A DNA stretch of 64,000 bases from Candidatus Poribacteria bacterium (GTDB lineage Bacteria > Poribacteria > WGA-4E > WGA-3G). The stretch is from positions 310,001 through 374,000 of the forward strand of contig JAPPFM010000059.1 of NCBI GenBank assembly GCA_028821605.1, read 5' to 3'. Positions 34,684 to 44,184 of this stretch are shown here, piece by piece. A program made the translations under genes and the position numbers. The first letter of the stretch is position 1, and each line of letters begins with the position of its first letter. The notes beneath the pieces are model-generated. The model made no database searches, was not told the DNA's origin, and saw nothing but the letters and a program-made list of their open reading frames with translations.

Positions 34684-37094
34684 CTGAAAACCTCCTTGAA
34701 AACCTCGGTGACATGTCCTACAAACTGAAATTCAAGACCAGCTTGAATGTCTTCAGGCACTTCAATGAAGTGTTTTTTGTTGCCTTTTGGCATAATGACT
34801 TTCTTGATACCTGCCTGCTTCGCGGCAAGAATCTTTTCCTTCACGCCGCCGATAGGTAACACTCTCCCTCTGAGCGTGAGTTCACCTGTCATGGCGACTT
34901 CCGGATTGACTTGTTGCTGTGTGGCAATGGAGGCAAGGGCGGTTGCAATGGTAATACCCGCCGAAGGACCGTCCTTCGGGATCGCCCCTGCTGGCACATG
35001 AATATGAATATCGTTTTCCAATAGCTTCGGATCAAATTTGAGGGCATCAGATTGGGATTTGACATAACTGAGCGCGGCTTGTGCGGATTCCTGCATAATC
35101 TCACCGATCTGTCCAGTGACACGAAGTTGCGTCTGGGCATTCACTTTCTTAGTCGTCGCAACCTCAATGAAGAGGATTTCGCCACCTGCAGGCGTGACAG
35201 ATAGTCCTGTTGCCACACCAACGTCGGCTTTACGACTCGCGATTTCGGAATCAAACTTCGCTGGTCCCAAATACCCTTGAATATCCTTCGCTCCAATCGT
35301 TGTTCGCTCGGTGTTCCCCTCAGCAACACCGCGTGCGACCTTTCGGCAAAGGGTGCCGAGTTCACGCTCTAAATTTCGCACACCTGCCTCGCGAGTATAC
35401 TCACCGATGACTTTGTTGATTGCAGTATTCCTGATAGTAATTAACTTACTTTTTAGTCCGTTTTCCGCTAATTGACGCGGTATCAAATACTGCTTGGCGA
35501 TCATCAGTTTCTCGTTGGAAGTATAGCCGGGAAGTTCTATTGTTTCCATCCGGTCCCGTAATGGCGGTGGAATAGTGTGGAGCTGATTCGCCGTCGTGAC
35601 AAACATCACTTTCGACAGATCGAACGGTACATCAAGGTAGTTGTCCGTGAACGAATGATTCTGTTCCGGGTCAAGGACTTCCAGAAGTGCGGAAGCCGGG
35701 TCACCACGAAAATCAGATCCGAGTTTGTCAATTTCATCAAGCATAAAAACAGGATTGTTCGACTCAGCCTGCCGAATCCCTTTGACGATGCGCCCCGGCA
35801 TCGAGCCGATATAAGTACGTCGATGCCCGCGGATTTCAGCTTCATCGTGCATACCGCCCAATGAGATACGGACAAACTTCCGGTTCATTGAGCGAGCGAT
35901 AGACCTACCGAGCGAGGTTTTCCCAACCCCGGGCGGTCCAACAAAACAGAAGATCGGTCCCTTCATATCGTCTTTGAGCATGCAAACAGCGAGGTATTCC
36001 AAAATCCGTTCCTTGACTTTCTCCAGATCGTAGTGATCCGCATCAAGAATCTCTTGTGCTGCGGCAATATCCAAAGCATCTTCAGTACTGACACACCAAG
36101 GGAGATTTAACAACCAATCCAGATAGTTCCGAGAAACGGTTGATTCGGGTGAGAAAGACTGCATTTTGGCGAGCCGTTTCAATTCTTTTTCCGCCGCCTG
36201 TCTCGCTTTGTCTGGCATTTCAGTTTCGCTCAGCTGCTCCCGCATTTCATCAATCTCAAGTCCAAGGTCGTCCGCTTCACCAAGCTCAGTTTGAATAGCC
36301 TTGAGTTGTTCCCGGAGATAGTATTCACGCTGCCCCTTATTAATAACGGCTTGTGCATTATTTTGGATTTTGCTTTCTAATTCGTGCAGGTCCAGTTCTT
36401 TAGCGAGAATAACAGCAAGTGTATTTAAGCGTTCATGAACGGACACCGCCTCCAAAATGCGTTGCTTATCGTGCGGTTTCAGATCCAGCATAGCGGCGAT
36501 ATAGTCCGCAAGGCGACCCGGTTCATCAATCATAGTTTTGGTCAGGCTACCGTACTCCTCTTGGTAGCGCGATGACATCTGAACAATACGTTGGAACATC
36601 TCATCATTGCTGCGAACAAGTGCTTCCACCTCCAAGTCTATTTCGGCGTTAGCAACCGGATCTTCATCATCGCTATCAATGATATGGATGCGAGCCTTAA
36701 CGAACGGCTCCGTATGTAAAATTTCTTCAATTTGGACGCGCTCCCGTCCATGTGCAAGGAACAATACATCTTCATCATCAGTTTTGTAACGGAGGATGTG
36801 AATCAAACTCCCGACTGGGCTGAGGTCGCTCTTTTTAATCTCTTTAATCTTTTCCTTTGAGAGATCTCTTTTTGGACGAAAGATACAAAGTCCCCTGTCA
36901 TGCTCCATAGCATCCTCAACAGCCGTGGTCGCCATCTTCCCAGAGAGTGCGACGTGATGCGGTGGAAATGGCGGCACCGGCGGCATGTACGGGAAAACAA
37001 CAAGATCGTCCAACGGAAGAAGCGGGAGTTCCTGTATGAATTCTTCTTCAGCAGTATTTTCGTCTATGTTTTCTTCTTTCTCTTTGGTTGCCAT
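34680..37094 (-). CDS. lon: ATP-dependent Lon protease
   Basis: This 804-residue, complete LonA has an N-terminal substrate-binding domain (LPLLPLDDLVVFPYM onward), a helical linker, an AAA+ module with Walker A GPPGVGKT (386-393) and Walker B VFMLDEIDKL, and a C-terminal peptidase domain with the catalytic Ser711 in PKDGPSAG and Lys752 in GGVKEK. Lon degrades misfolded and regulatory proteins in the cytoplasm. The start ATG at 37094 has AAGGAG upstream. The gene overlaps the DUF1549/DUF1553 gene downstream by 4 bp. The 204-bp upstream gap holds no gene that could be recognised. Confidence 0.97.
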   Translation of the reverse strand: MATKEKEENIDENTAEEEFIQELPLLPLDDLVVFPYMPPVPPFPPHHVALSGKMATTAVEDAMEHDRGLCIFRPKRDLSKEKIKEIKKSDLSPVGSLIHILRYKTDDEDVLFLAHGRERVQIEEILHTEPFVKARIHIIDSDDEDPVANAEIDLEVEALVRSNDEMFQRIVQMSSRYQEEYGSLTKTMIDEPGRLADYIAAMLDLKPHDKQRILEAVSVHERLNTLAVILAKELDLHELESKIQNNAQAVINKGQREYYLREQLKAIQTELGEADDLGLEIDEMREQLSETEMPDKARQAAEKELKRLAKMQSFSPESTVSRNYLDWLLNLPWCVSTEDALDIAAAQEILDADHYDLEKVKERILEYLAVCMLKDDMKGPIFCFVGPPGVGKTSLGRSIARSMNRKFVRISLGGMHDEAEIRGHRRTYIGSMPGRIVKGIRQAESNNPVFMLDEIDKLGSDFRGDPASALLEVLDPEQNHSFTDNYLDVPFDLSKVMFVTTANQLHTIPPPLRDRMETIELPGYTSNEKLMIAKQYLIPRQLAENGLKSKLITIRNTAINKVIGEYTREAGVRNLERELGTLCRKVARGVAEGNTERTTIGAKDIQGYLGPAKFDSEIASRKADVGVATGLSVTPAGGEILFIEVATTKKVNAQTQLRVTGQIGEIMQESAQAALSYVKSQSDALKFDPKLLENDIHIHVPAGAIPKDGPSAGITIATALASIATQQQVNPEVAMTGELTLRGRVLPIGGVKEKILAAKQAGIKKVIMPKGNKKHFIEVPEDIQAGLEFQFVGHVTEVFKEVFR

Positions 37095-37298
37095 GTTTTT
37101 CTCCTTTTTAAAATAGATGTGTCGTTATGATTGCGCCGCTAAGTCAATCGTCAGTTTTTGATACAAACTGCCTTTTTAGGTATTTTTAACGAGGATTTCT
37201 TGCTACGATTACTCCTTGTGATCGACCATCAACTTTTTTATGGATGTGCAGTTTCAATATCGCGTTAACACGGGTCAGATAACACCATCAAGTATATA

Positions 37299-39257
37299 TC
37301 AAGGCCAGAATTGATACAACGTGGTATTCGCTAAAATGCTACCGATGCTCCACAAACTTCCACTTATGTAGTCTCCGAGCGCAAGTCCGAGAAAGAAGGG
37401 CACCATCCGTCTGTAGGCTTTAAGCCCACCTTGGTGCAATACAATTGCCTTCGCGACCCATGCGACGAAGAGACAACTCCAGAGGTTGTACATGCCCCAA
37501 CTATTTGCCATAGCATAGCCGAGTGGGTGCAGGGGCCACCAGAGAAATCGGGTTCGCAATAACATTAACCCAAAAGCAACTCCTGCGCCACCGCCCATAA
37601 AGATAAGAGCAGGGACATCAGTGCCTTGCGGATAATTCAACCAGTTTTCAAGTTGCCGATAAACACCTCTGCCGAATCCTAACGCCCAAGGCCCGTAATA
37701 GCCGGTTTCTGCACCATGCCTATAGTAACTATCCAAGAGTAGCCAGAATATAACAACTGCCCCGATTAAAGTTGCGATGAGAATCGCAGCGGCGGTGTGC
37801 TGCGGACGTATTTGCCGCCGCTCTGAAATCTTCAACGCTTCCAATTCCTGCGGCATCGGATGCGCCCGATACGCTCGGTTAAAGAACATATACAACGAAA
37901 AAACTGTTTTCGTACTCGTTGTCAACCGCTGGGTGCCGAACGCCGTCACGATTAATCCGTGTGGGTCAACCCTGTGCAAATCGTGGACCAAGAACCCCAA
38001 TTCCGCACGAAGTCGTGCAATCATCGTCGCGAGCAAAAAATAAAGCCCGAAAAAAATAGGAATCACCCAGAGCGACATGCCCGCCTTATAGGAGAACACG
38101 GTCAAAAACAACATTCCGCCCACAATGCCGAGGAAAGCGATGTGATACGGCATCGGCTCACGCTGCATATCTGTCTGAGAAGTCCCTCGAAGCCCCTCCA
38201 CAACACCGGTAAAAATTCGTTTGACGTGCGTCCTTCCAACCCATCCAGCCGTACCAAGGAGCACCATATATGCTCCGAAACTCTGTGCATCGGCATAAGG
38301 GAATCCGGGTAAATTCCGTACCCCAAGAATACTGCCCGCCATCAATTCAAATTTGTACACCCAATAGAACGCCCAACACGAAAAAAGCAGATCCAACGGA
38401 ATAAGGAAACTTATCCCAATCGCAAAAGGATAAAACGAGAGACGCACACCACCCATCGCGTTCCAAGGGCGACCAGTGAAATACTGATGGATGTTTTGTC
38501 GTTTAACAGGCAGATACGGAACTGCCGGATAAATCGAATTCAGCAAATTCAAGATGCTAATGGCTGCGGCAATGCTGAACCCCAGCCACATCAGTTTATT
38601 CTTGAAAAAACTTGTATTCGTCTCTGTCATCGCGAGCGGCAGTTGGATAATCGGATACGTTAGCCGCTCTCGCTCGGTCCATTGAATGCGAAGGAGCGTG
38701 TTGATGCACAACATAACAAACATCAACACGAGAATAAAAAGTATCCACCATGCAGCAGGTAGTGCCCAAGCGGTAAGATGTGCCTCCCGATAAAGGGTTG
38801 ATTGTCCTTCATAATACCCTGATAAAACACTTGCATCTTGAACGGTTAGCCATGCCGGAAGCTCCCTCCAAAAAAGTTGCTGCCATTCATTCTCGGGCGT
38901 TGCAAATCGAAACGGATGTCCGAGGATGGTGACCAAGATCTCCATCATATCGTGCGAACAGAGTGAGGAAACGATGCACAACATGACGTAGATTGTGAGC
39001 AATTCCGCCGGTGTCAATCGCAGTTTCGAGGACAATTTTCCCAACGCCGCGCTGAACACCATCAACCAAAAAATAATGAAAATGACATTGGAAAGCGGAT
39101 GAATCAGCGTCGGATGTGTATAACGGACGACCTCCAATTGGATGATCCAGAAGACGTTAAGCGGAATCAGGAGTAAAGCAATGAGAAAAGCCTTAGGCGT
39201 TAACCCGCGTTCACCTTTTCTAATGTTCCTTGCGGTTCGTTCAGGTAAGTCTTGCAA
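37299..39257 (-). CDS. DUF6785 family polytopic membrane protein
   Basis: This 652-residue protein has about 12 predicted transmembrane segments spread over the whole length and conserved blocks such as SLCSHDMMEILV, ERERLTYPIIQLPLAM and GYAMANSWG. This matches the DUF6784/DUF6785 proteins known mostly from planctomycete-like and related genomes, which have a distant resemblance to oligopeptide transporters. The start is a TTG at 39257 with AGGG about 6 nt upstream. The transported molecule is unknown. Confidence 0.8.
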   Translation of the reverse strand: MQDLPERTARNIRKGERGLTPKAFLIALLLIPLNVFWIIQLEVVRYTHPTLIHPLSNVIFIIFWLMVFSAALGKLSSKLRLTPAELLTIYVMLCIVSSLCSHDMMEILVTILGHPFRFATPENEWQQLFWRELPAWLTVQDASVLSGYYEGQSTLYREAHLTAWALPAAWWILFILVLMFVMLCINTLLRIQWTERERLTYPIIQLPLAMTETNTSFFKNKLMWLGFSIAAAISILNLLNSIYPAVPYLPVKRQNIHQYFTGRPWNAMGGVRLSFYPFAIGISFLIPLDLLFSCWAFYWVYKFELMAGSILGVRNLPGFPYADAQSFGAYMVLLGTAGWVGRTHVKRIFTGVVEGLRGTSQTDMQREPMPYHIAFLGIVGGMLFLTVFSYKAGMSLWVIPIFFGLYFLLATMIARLRAELGFLVHDLHRVDPHGLIVTAFGTQRLTTSTKTVFSLYMFFNRAYRAHPMPQELEALKISERRQIRPQHTAAAILIATLIGAVVIFWLLLDSYYRHGAETGYYGPWALGFGRGVYRQLENWLNYPQGTDVPALIFMGGGAGVAFGLMLLRTRFLWWPLHPLGYAMANSWGMYNLWSCLFVAWVAKAIVLHQGGLKAYRRMVPFFLGLALGDYISGSLWSIGSILANTTLYQFWP

Positions 39258-39415
39258 AAAACGCCCTCTCCGTATATCCGGTTTCCCAGCGCGTTGCTTG
39301 GGCTTACGCGTTTTATCGGGAGATCACTCCTACCTTCCCCTCATTGCTTGTCATATCCTTGGCTCTCGTTCCTATCGAAGCGTTATGATCAGGAAACCAT
39401 GTCTATTCCTATTAA

Positions 39416-40579
39416 CTACCGAATCCACCCTCGTTCACCTTCAATGAACACCTCCGTCCCCAATTCTGCGCAACGTCGTTTATAGTCCTGCAAGGTTTCT
39501 ATCGCCGCTTCCCCCATTAGGACGCTCGGAAACTGCTTCTCAATATCGGGTTTTTTTGGGGGTTCCGTGGACTTTCCAGGGCGTACCGGCGTTTTCGCCG
39601 GATCCGTCAAAATCGGAATTAATTCAATCGACTTCAGAAGTCTGGAATCAAACGTCGCTTTCGGGATAACTATGTGTGAGTGCTGTTTATCGTAAGTGTC
39701 ATAGATAAAATCTGAGAGACTGTAGACAATCGGTTTGCCTTGATACAACTCAATACCGCCAAACGTATGAAGCTGCTGACATAACACCATGTCCGCCCCT
39801 GCGTCAATCAGTGCTTGCGCAAAAATTCGTTGCCGCCCGATTGTATCATTCGTAGAGTGCCCTTTGCTTCCCCAATGCAACCAGACAATCACAAGTTTCG
39901 CTTCTGCCTCCGCTTGCTCAACAGCAGCTGTCATTTCACTATAAACAGCGTAAGCGAGCGGATCCTCAGTGTAGCGTGTGAACTCATTCATCCGATAATA
40001 TGCCAACAATGCAACTTTGGCAGGTTCGGATTCCTTGAATTTGACTGGTACCCATGCCGGAAGTTTTGCTGTTTCGGCATTCAGACCAGCACCGATCGGT
40101 TTAACATCATACCACTCCAACTCGGTGATTGTATCCTCCAACGCCTCAAGACCGAAGTCCATTATGTGTGGAGTGGCTAAAGAAACAGCATCAAACCCTG
40201 CATTCCCAAGTGCTCTCCCAAGTCCCGGTGCTGACCGAAATGGCTTTTCAATACCGTATCGCGGTTCACCTCTTTCCGAGATGCTGGTGTTCAGGGAAGC
40301 GGTCGCGACATCCGCGGACCGAATCAGGGCAGCTGTTCCTTGAAAAAACACACCCGCTCCCTCATTTTCAATCAAGGGTGTCATACGAGCACTTACAGTA
40401 ATATCACCGACAGCAAGAACCGAAATCTCATCAACGGAAACTGTATCACTCGCTGGGAGTTCCACGAGCGATGTTCCGAAGATTATGATGCACAACAGAC
40501 TACAAATCAAAAGAGAGAATTGAAACCTTTGACGTTGTAATACACATACAGAGTTTTCAACATACTTAATTTTCATCAT
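39416..40579 (-). CDS. CapA family protein (metallophosphoesterase-like)
   Basis: This 387-residue protein has an N-terminal membrane anchor or signal (residues 20-36) and a CapA/PgsA-like fold: AVGDITVSARM near the start, FDAVSLATPHIMDFG in place of the usual N-N-H motif, VWLHWGSKGH and ADMVLCQQLHTFGG. CapA proteins are linked to polyglutamate capsule synthesis, but many members have other roles. Several canonical residues are changed (for example Asn-Asn-His becomes Thr-Pro-His), so catalytic activity is uncertain. The start overlaps the end of the upstream coiled-coil gene by 14 bp. Confidence 0.78.
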   Translation of the reverse strand: MMKIKYVENSVCVLQRQRFQFSLLICSLLCIIIFGTSLVELPASDTVSVDEISVLAVGDITVSARMTPLIENEGAGVFFQGTAALIRSADVATASLNTSISERGEPRYGIEKPFRSAPGLGRALGNAGFDAVSLATPHIMDFGLEALEDTITELEWYDVKPIGAGLNAETAKLPAWVPVKFKESEPAKVALLAYYRMNEFTRYTEDPLAYAVYSEMTAAVEQAEAEAKLVIVWLHWGSKGHSTNDTIGRQRIFAQALIDAGADMVLCQQLHTFGGIELYQGKPIVYSLSDFIYDTYDKQHSHIVIPKATFDSRLLKSIELIPILTDPAKTPVRPGKSTEPPKKPDIEKQFPSVLMGEAAIETLQDYKRRCAELGTEVFIEGERGWIR

Positions 40580-41237
40580 CTTCCGAACCGTCTAAGACAT
40601 CATCAAGTGTAAGATCCGTGACCAATTCATCCAGTAGGTTATCCTCTTTGAGTTTCACGCCAAGCGCAATGAGGGTTTCAGATAAAGCGATCCGATCAAC
40701 CTTCGTGGTTTCAAGTGCTTCAGTTTCAGATGTTACGTCCGCTCGCAAAGACTCCTGGCTTTGGCGAGTCTGTTCGCGCAGGAGTTTCGTCTCATTGCTG
40801 ATCCGTTCAATTTGTGCTTGGAATTCGCTGGCAAACTCGTTTATTAGCGTTGACAACCTCTGAAGATCTGCCTCGTCACGTCCGGTAATCCCATCCAATC
40901 GGACATCAATCCGCGCGTTAATAAGTGTCTCAATTTTCTCTAATGTTAACGCCGAATTGTCGTCTTCAAGTTTATCGGAAAGGTTGCGGACATCGGTTTT
41001 AACCTCTGTTATTCCCTGGGCGAAGCGTTTCTCTATATCTCTAATCTTATCATCGATCTGCTGTCGAGTTTGCTCCAATTCTTGGCTGAGGGTCCGCAAG
41101 CGTTTGTTATAATTCCGAATGTATCTTCCGATAACGCTGTCGCGAAGATGCATTTCCAGCTGTTGTCGCTCTAAATCTGTTTCTGTTGCAGGGTCATGTT
41201 CGGGTTCCCGGTCTTGGACATCTATAGGTGTTTGCAT
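40566..41237 (-). CDS. Coiled-coil protein of unknown function
   Basis: This 223-residue, highly charged protein has long heptad-like helices (about residues 40-75, 95-180) and an acidic C-terminus. There is no signal peptide. GGGAGG lies just before the ATG. Its 3' end overlaps the start of the CapA-like gene, so the two are probably cotranscribed and translationally coupled. No family was recognised. Confidence 0.7.
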   Translation of the reverse strand: MQTPIDVQDREPEHDPATETDLERQQLEMHLRDSVIGRYIRNYNKRLRTLSQELEQTRQQIDDKIRDIEKRFAQGITEVKTDVRNLSDKLEDDNSALTLEKIETLINARIDVRLDGITGRDEADLQRLSTLINEFASEFQAQIERISNETKLLREQTRQSQESLRADVTSETEALETTKVDRIALSETLIALGVKLKEDNLLDELVTDLTLDDVLDGSEDDEN

Positions 41238-41319
41238 ACATTATTCCTCCCATTCTGCCGGTATATGTGTTCAATCTGTTTCACGGGCAAGATTAGAAAC
41301 CTCGTCAGCGAAGTCGGGT

Positions 41320-42372
41320 CTAAGGGTAATTATAGACGTTTTCAGACTGCACTGGGGTATCAATATCCTCGAAATCTGGATCTGGTTTAGCAGATGCCTC
41401 ACGGTTTGCGTTGAACTCGCGTAAGATACAACTGACAATCTCCTCCGTATAGGCTTGTGCATCAACACGTTGCTGATTCGCCTCCCACGCCATTCGCGCC
41501 GCGGCTTCAAAATACTCCGCATGTTTGTAAGCATCAAGGAGATCCTTGCCGCGTGAAAATGTTCCATGCCCCACCCAATAGAGAATATGACGCTCCGCAT
41601 TCCGGCCATTCTGGAACAGCCGCAAGCTTTCATAGGATAGTTCTGGGATACCGGGTGCTCGTTCTTCTACGAACCCAATACCGCTGGATGCGTCGTATAT
41701 AATAGGCGTTTCCGGTTCATACCCTCTGAGGAAGTTGTAAAATCGGTCCGGCGCGCCGTGCTCCGTACGAGAGATGAGGTTCAAAAACTTCGGTTGCAGG
41801 TGAACAAGCGCATTAAACCCTTGTTCCTCTAACTGGTCAAAAATAAGCATATAATGGAACATCTCACTCGTCGGTGCTGGCGGCGAAATACCGTTTCTAT
41901 CCTGATCCAAAGTCGTCTGATCCGGTGTACCGAAACGCATCCGGTAATACACGCCATCGGGTTCAACCTCAATAATGGTTAAGTTAAGGGCAGGATGTTC
42001 AATGCCAATCATGTCCAGACGTGAGCCCGATTTTGTGAGTAGCACGTGTCGTCCTGCTAACCCCTTAACAACAATCTGCGGAGGCAATTGGTAGCGCGGC
42101 GATGCCTCGTAAGGGATAAGGCATGCGTCCTCAACCGCCTCTGTTAAAACTGATCCCATATTACCAGCGGTTGCCCATAAGTATTCACGAGCGTGCGCAT
42201 GCGCACCTACCCAGCCCATTTGTCCTATTAACGTTCCACATTCACTGTCAGAAGAAATTGGACGTAAGTCGGGATGATAACCCCGCTCTTGCCAACGTTT
42301 GTAACGATAACTCTGCGGCGGCGGTGACGTTAAGGCATTTACCAGATATGGATTGGTTAATGTTGAATCCAC
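41320..42372 (-). CDS. Class II aldolase/adducin-like protein
   Basis: This 350-residue protein has segments resembling class II aldolases: GWVGAHAHAREYLWATAGNMG in the N-terminal part and VGHGTFSRGKDLLDAYKHAEYFEAAAR near 268-295, which recalls the His-rich metal site and the C-terminal helix of rhamnulose-1-phosphate aldolase. An alternative is that it is a remote homologue without aldolase activity. The start is GTG at 42372 with GGAG upstream. It stands upstream of the coiled-coil gene on the same strand. The substrate is unknown. Confidence 0.5.
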   Translation of the reverse strand: MDSTLTNPYLVNALTSPPPQSYRYKRWQERGYHPDLRPISSDSECGTLIGQMGWVGAHAHAREYLWATAGNMGSVLTEAVEDACLIPYEASPRYQLPPQIVVKGLAGRHVLLTKSGSRLDMIGIEHPALNLTIIEVEPDGVYYRMRFGTPDQTTLDQDRNGISPPAPTSEMFHYMLIFDQLEEQGFNALVHLQPKFLNLISRTEHGAPDRFYNFLRGYEPETPIIYDASSGIGFVEERAPGIPELSYESLRLFQNGRNAERHILYWVGHGTFSRGKDLLDAYKHAEYFEAAARMAWEANQQRVDAQAYTEEIVSCILREFNANREASAKPDPDFEDIDTPVQSENVYNYP

Positions 42373-42575
42373 CCGCGATTCTACTCCTCAGTTTAATTTG
42401 TCGTGCGATCCCAGATTCTGACATTTTCTCTATTCTTTAACTATACCATGTCTAAGATAAAATAGCAAATTTTAAGCGCACTTTAGGCGGAGAGTCGCTC
42501 CTATAGCGAAAGCCTCAGGCAGAAAACTAAAATTACTGTGGAACTGAATATCTCTGACATCCACCGCGATTGAGG

Positions 42576-42605
42576 TTGAAATAACTGACCAAAATATGAT
42601 AAAAT
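42576..42605 (+). promoter_or_regulatory. Possible fumC promoter; otherwise empty 305-bp gap
   Basis: TTGAAA (42576-42581) and TAAAAT (42600-42605) are separated by 18 bp, about 70 bp before the fumC ATG. The remainder of 42373-42677 shows only a weak hairpin near 42487-42510 and no gene. Confidence 0.35.
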
Positions 42606-42677
42606 TTGACTATACAGCATAAGGGAACAGAATGCGAATTACCAGAATCCTATGTTAATGAAAGGCATAAATAGATA

Positions 42678-44066
42678 ATGCGAACCGAAACAGATAGTAT
42701 GGGAACACTTCACGTCCCAGACGACCGGTATTGGGGGGCACAAACACAACGCGCGCTCCAAAATTTTAAGATCGGTGAAGAACGCTTGCCACGTCCCGCT
42801 ATATGGGCACTCGGCACCATCAAACAGGCAGTCGCACAGGTCAACGCAGACCTCGGGTTGCTTGAAAACCGACTGGCAGACACAATCAGCGAGGCAGCAC
42901 AAGAAGTTATTGACGGCACCTTAGACGACCATTTTCCCCTCCGTATCTGGCAAACAGGCAGTGGAACCCAGACAAACATGAATGTCAATGAGGTCATCGC
43001 AAACCGGGCAATTGAAATGCTTGGCGGTGAAATGGGGAGTAAGGATCCAATCCATCCGAATGACCACGTCAACAAGTCGCAATCGACAAACGATGTCTTC
43101 CCGACCGCTATACATCTGGCAATGGTCCGACAGATTCAAGAACATCTCTTACCACGTCTGAGCACATTACAAGAGGCATTTGCAGAAAAGACATCCGCGT
43201 TCGGAGAAATCGTTAAAATTGGGCGAACGCACCTGATGGATGCGACACCTCTCACACTCGGACAGGAATTTAGTGCTTACACACAACAACTTACTGCCGC
43301 AGAACAACGCATCAAGGCATCACTGCCCCATCTCTCCGAACTGCCGATCGGTGGGACAGCCGTCGGAACGGGATTAAATACACACCCGGATTACACAGAG
43401 CGAGTTGTGGCGCGGCTCTCGGAAACAACAGGCTATCAACTCCAACGCGCGCCAAACGCGTTTGAGGCACTCGCCTGTCGGGACGCGGTGGTTAGCGCAA
43501 GCGGGGCGTTGAAAACATTGGCGGTCGCGCTCTTCAAAATTGCAAACGACATCCGATGGCTCGCTTCGGGACCGCGGTGTGGTCTCGGTGAACTGCAGTT
43601 ACCCGAGATGGAACCGGGAAGCTCAATTATGCCCGGAAAGGTAAATCCGACCCAATGCGAAGCCGTCACAATGGTATGTGCGCAGGTGATCGGAAACGAT
43701 ACTACATTGGCATTTGCAGGAGCAAACGGGGCATTGCAACTGAATGTGTTTATGCCTGTGATAGCGTATAACGCTTTACAATCTATACAACTCCTCGGCG
43801 ATGCGTGCGAATCGTTTCGCGTGAATTGCGTAGAAGGCATCGTACCGAACACTGAAGCGATAGGACAGCACCTCTCCGAATCCTTGATGCTTGTGACGGC
43901 ACTAACCCCACATATCGGGTATGATAAGGCGGCGAAAGTCGCGCAACACGCACATGAACAAGGATGTACGCTGCGTGAGGCTGCTATTGCGCTTGAAGTC
44001 CTGACTGGGGAGGCTTTTGATGAACTCGTCGTGCCGGGGCATATGACACGACCAAATTTGGGGTAA
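42678..44066 (+). CDS. fumC: Class II fumarate hydratase
   Basis: This 462-residue enzyme interconverts fumarate and malate in the TCA cycle. The superfamily signature [10 protein letters not shown] is at 314-323, the catalytic-site histidine lies in GRTHLMD (H185), and the substrate-binding GSGTQTNMN (94-102) and [10 protein letters not shown] (133-142) motifs are intact. The length is normal for FumC, and the SGTQTNMN and ND-V-F-P pattern separates it from aspartase and argininosuccinate lyase. It stands alone on the plus strand, convergent with rpoC. Confidence 0.95.
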   Translation: MRTETDSMGTLHVPDDRYWGAQTQRALQNFKIGEERLPRPAIWALGTIKQAVAQVNADLGLLENRLADTISEAAQEVIDGTLDDHFPLRIWQTGSGTQTNMNVNEVIANRAIEMLGGEMGSKDPIHPNDHVNKSQSTNDVFPTAIHLAMVRQIQEHLLPRLSTLQEAFAEKTSAFGEIVKIGRTHLMDATPLTLGQEFSAYTQQLTAAEQRIKASLPHLSELPIGGTAVGTGLNTHPDYTERVVARLSETTGYQLQRAPNAFEALACRDAVVSASGALKTLAVALFKIANDIRWLASGPRCGLGELQLPEMEPGSSIMPGKVNPTQCEAVTMVCAQVIGNDTTLAFAGANGALQLNVFMPVIAYNALQSIQLLGDACESFRVNCVEGIVPNTEAIGQHLSESLMLVTALTPHIGYDKAAKVAQHAHEQGCTLREAAIALEVLTGEAFDELVVPGHMTRPNLG

Positions 44067-44087
44067 ATGGTTTTCAGTCATTAGTTA

Positions 44088-44145
44088 TCGGTCGTCGGTT
44101 AAAGAGGTTTTGACTTAACTAAACCGTGCCTTAACCGACAACCGA
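44088..44145. repeat. Inverted-repeat (MITE-like) element between fumC and rpoC
   Basis: TCGGTCGTCGGTTAA (44088-44102) and TTAACCGACAACCGA (44131-44145) are complementary with one mismatch; a TCTGC/GCAGA hairpin and GTACTGACGAC follow up to the rpoC stop. The right half is about 84% identical over 19 bp to 50004-50022 in the rpoB-rpoC gap, so the two belong to one family. It may serve as a terminator region for the convergent genes. Confidence 0.6.
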
Positions 44146-44184
44146 AAGCACATCTGCGTAGCAGATTTCCGTACTGACGACTAC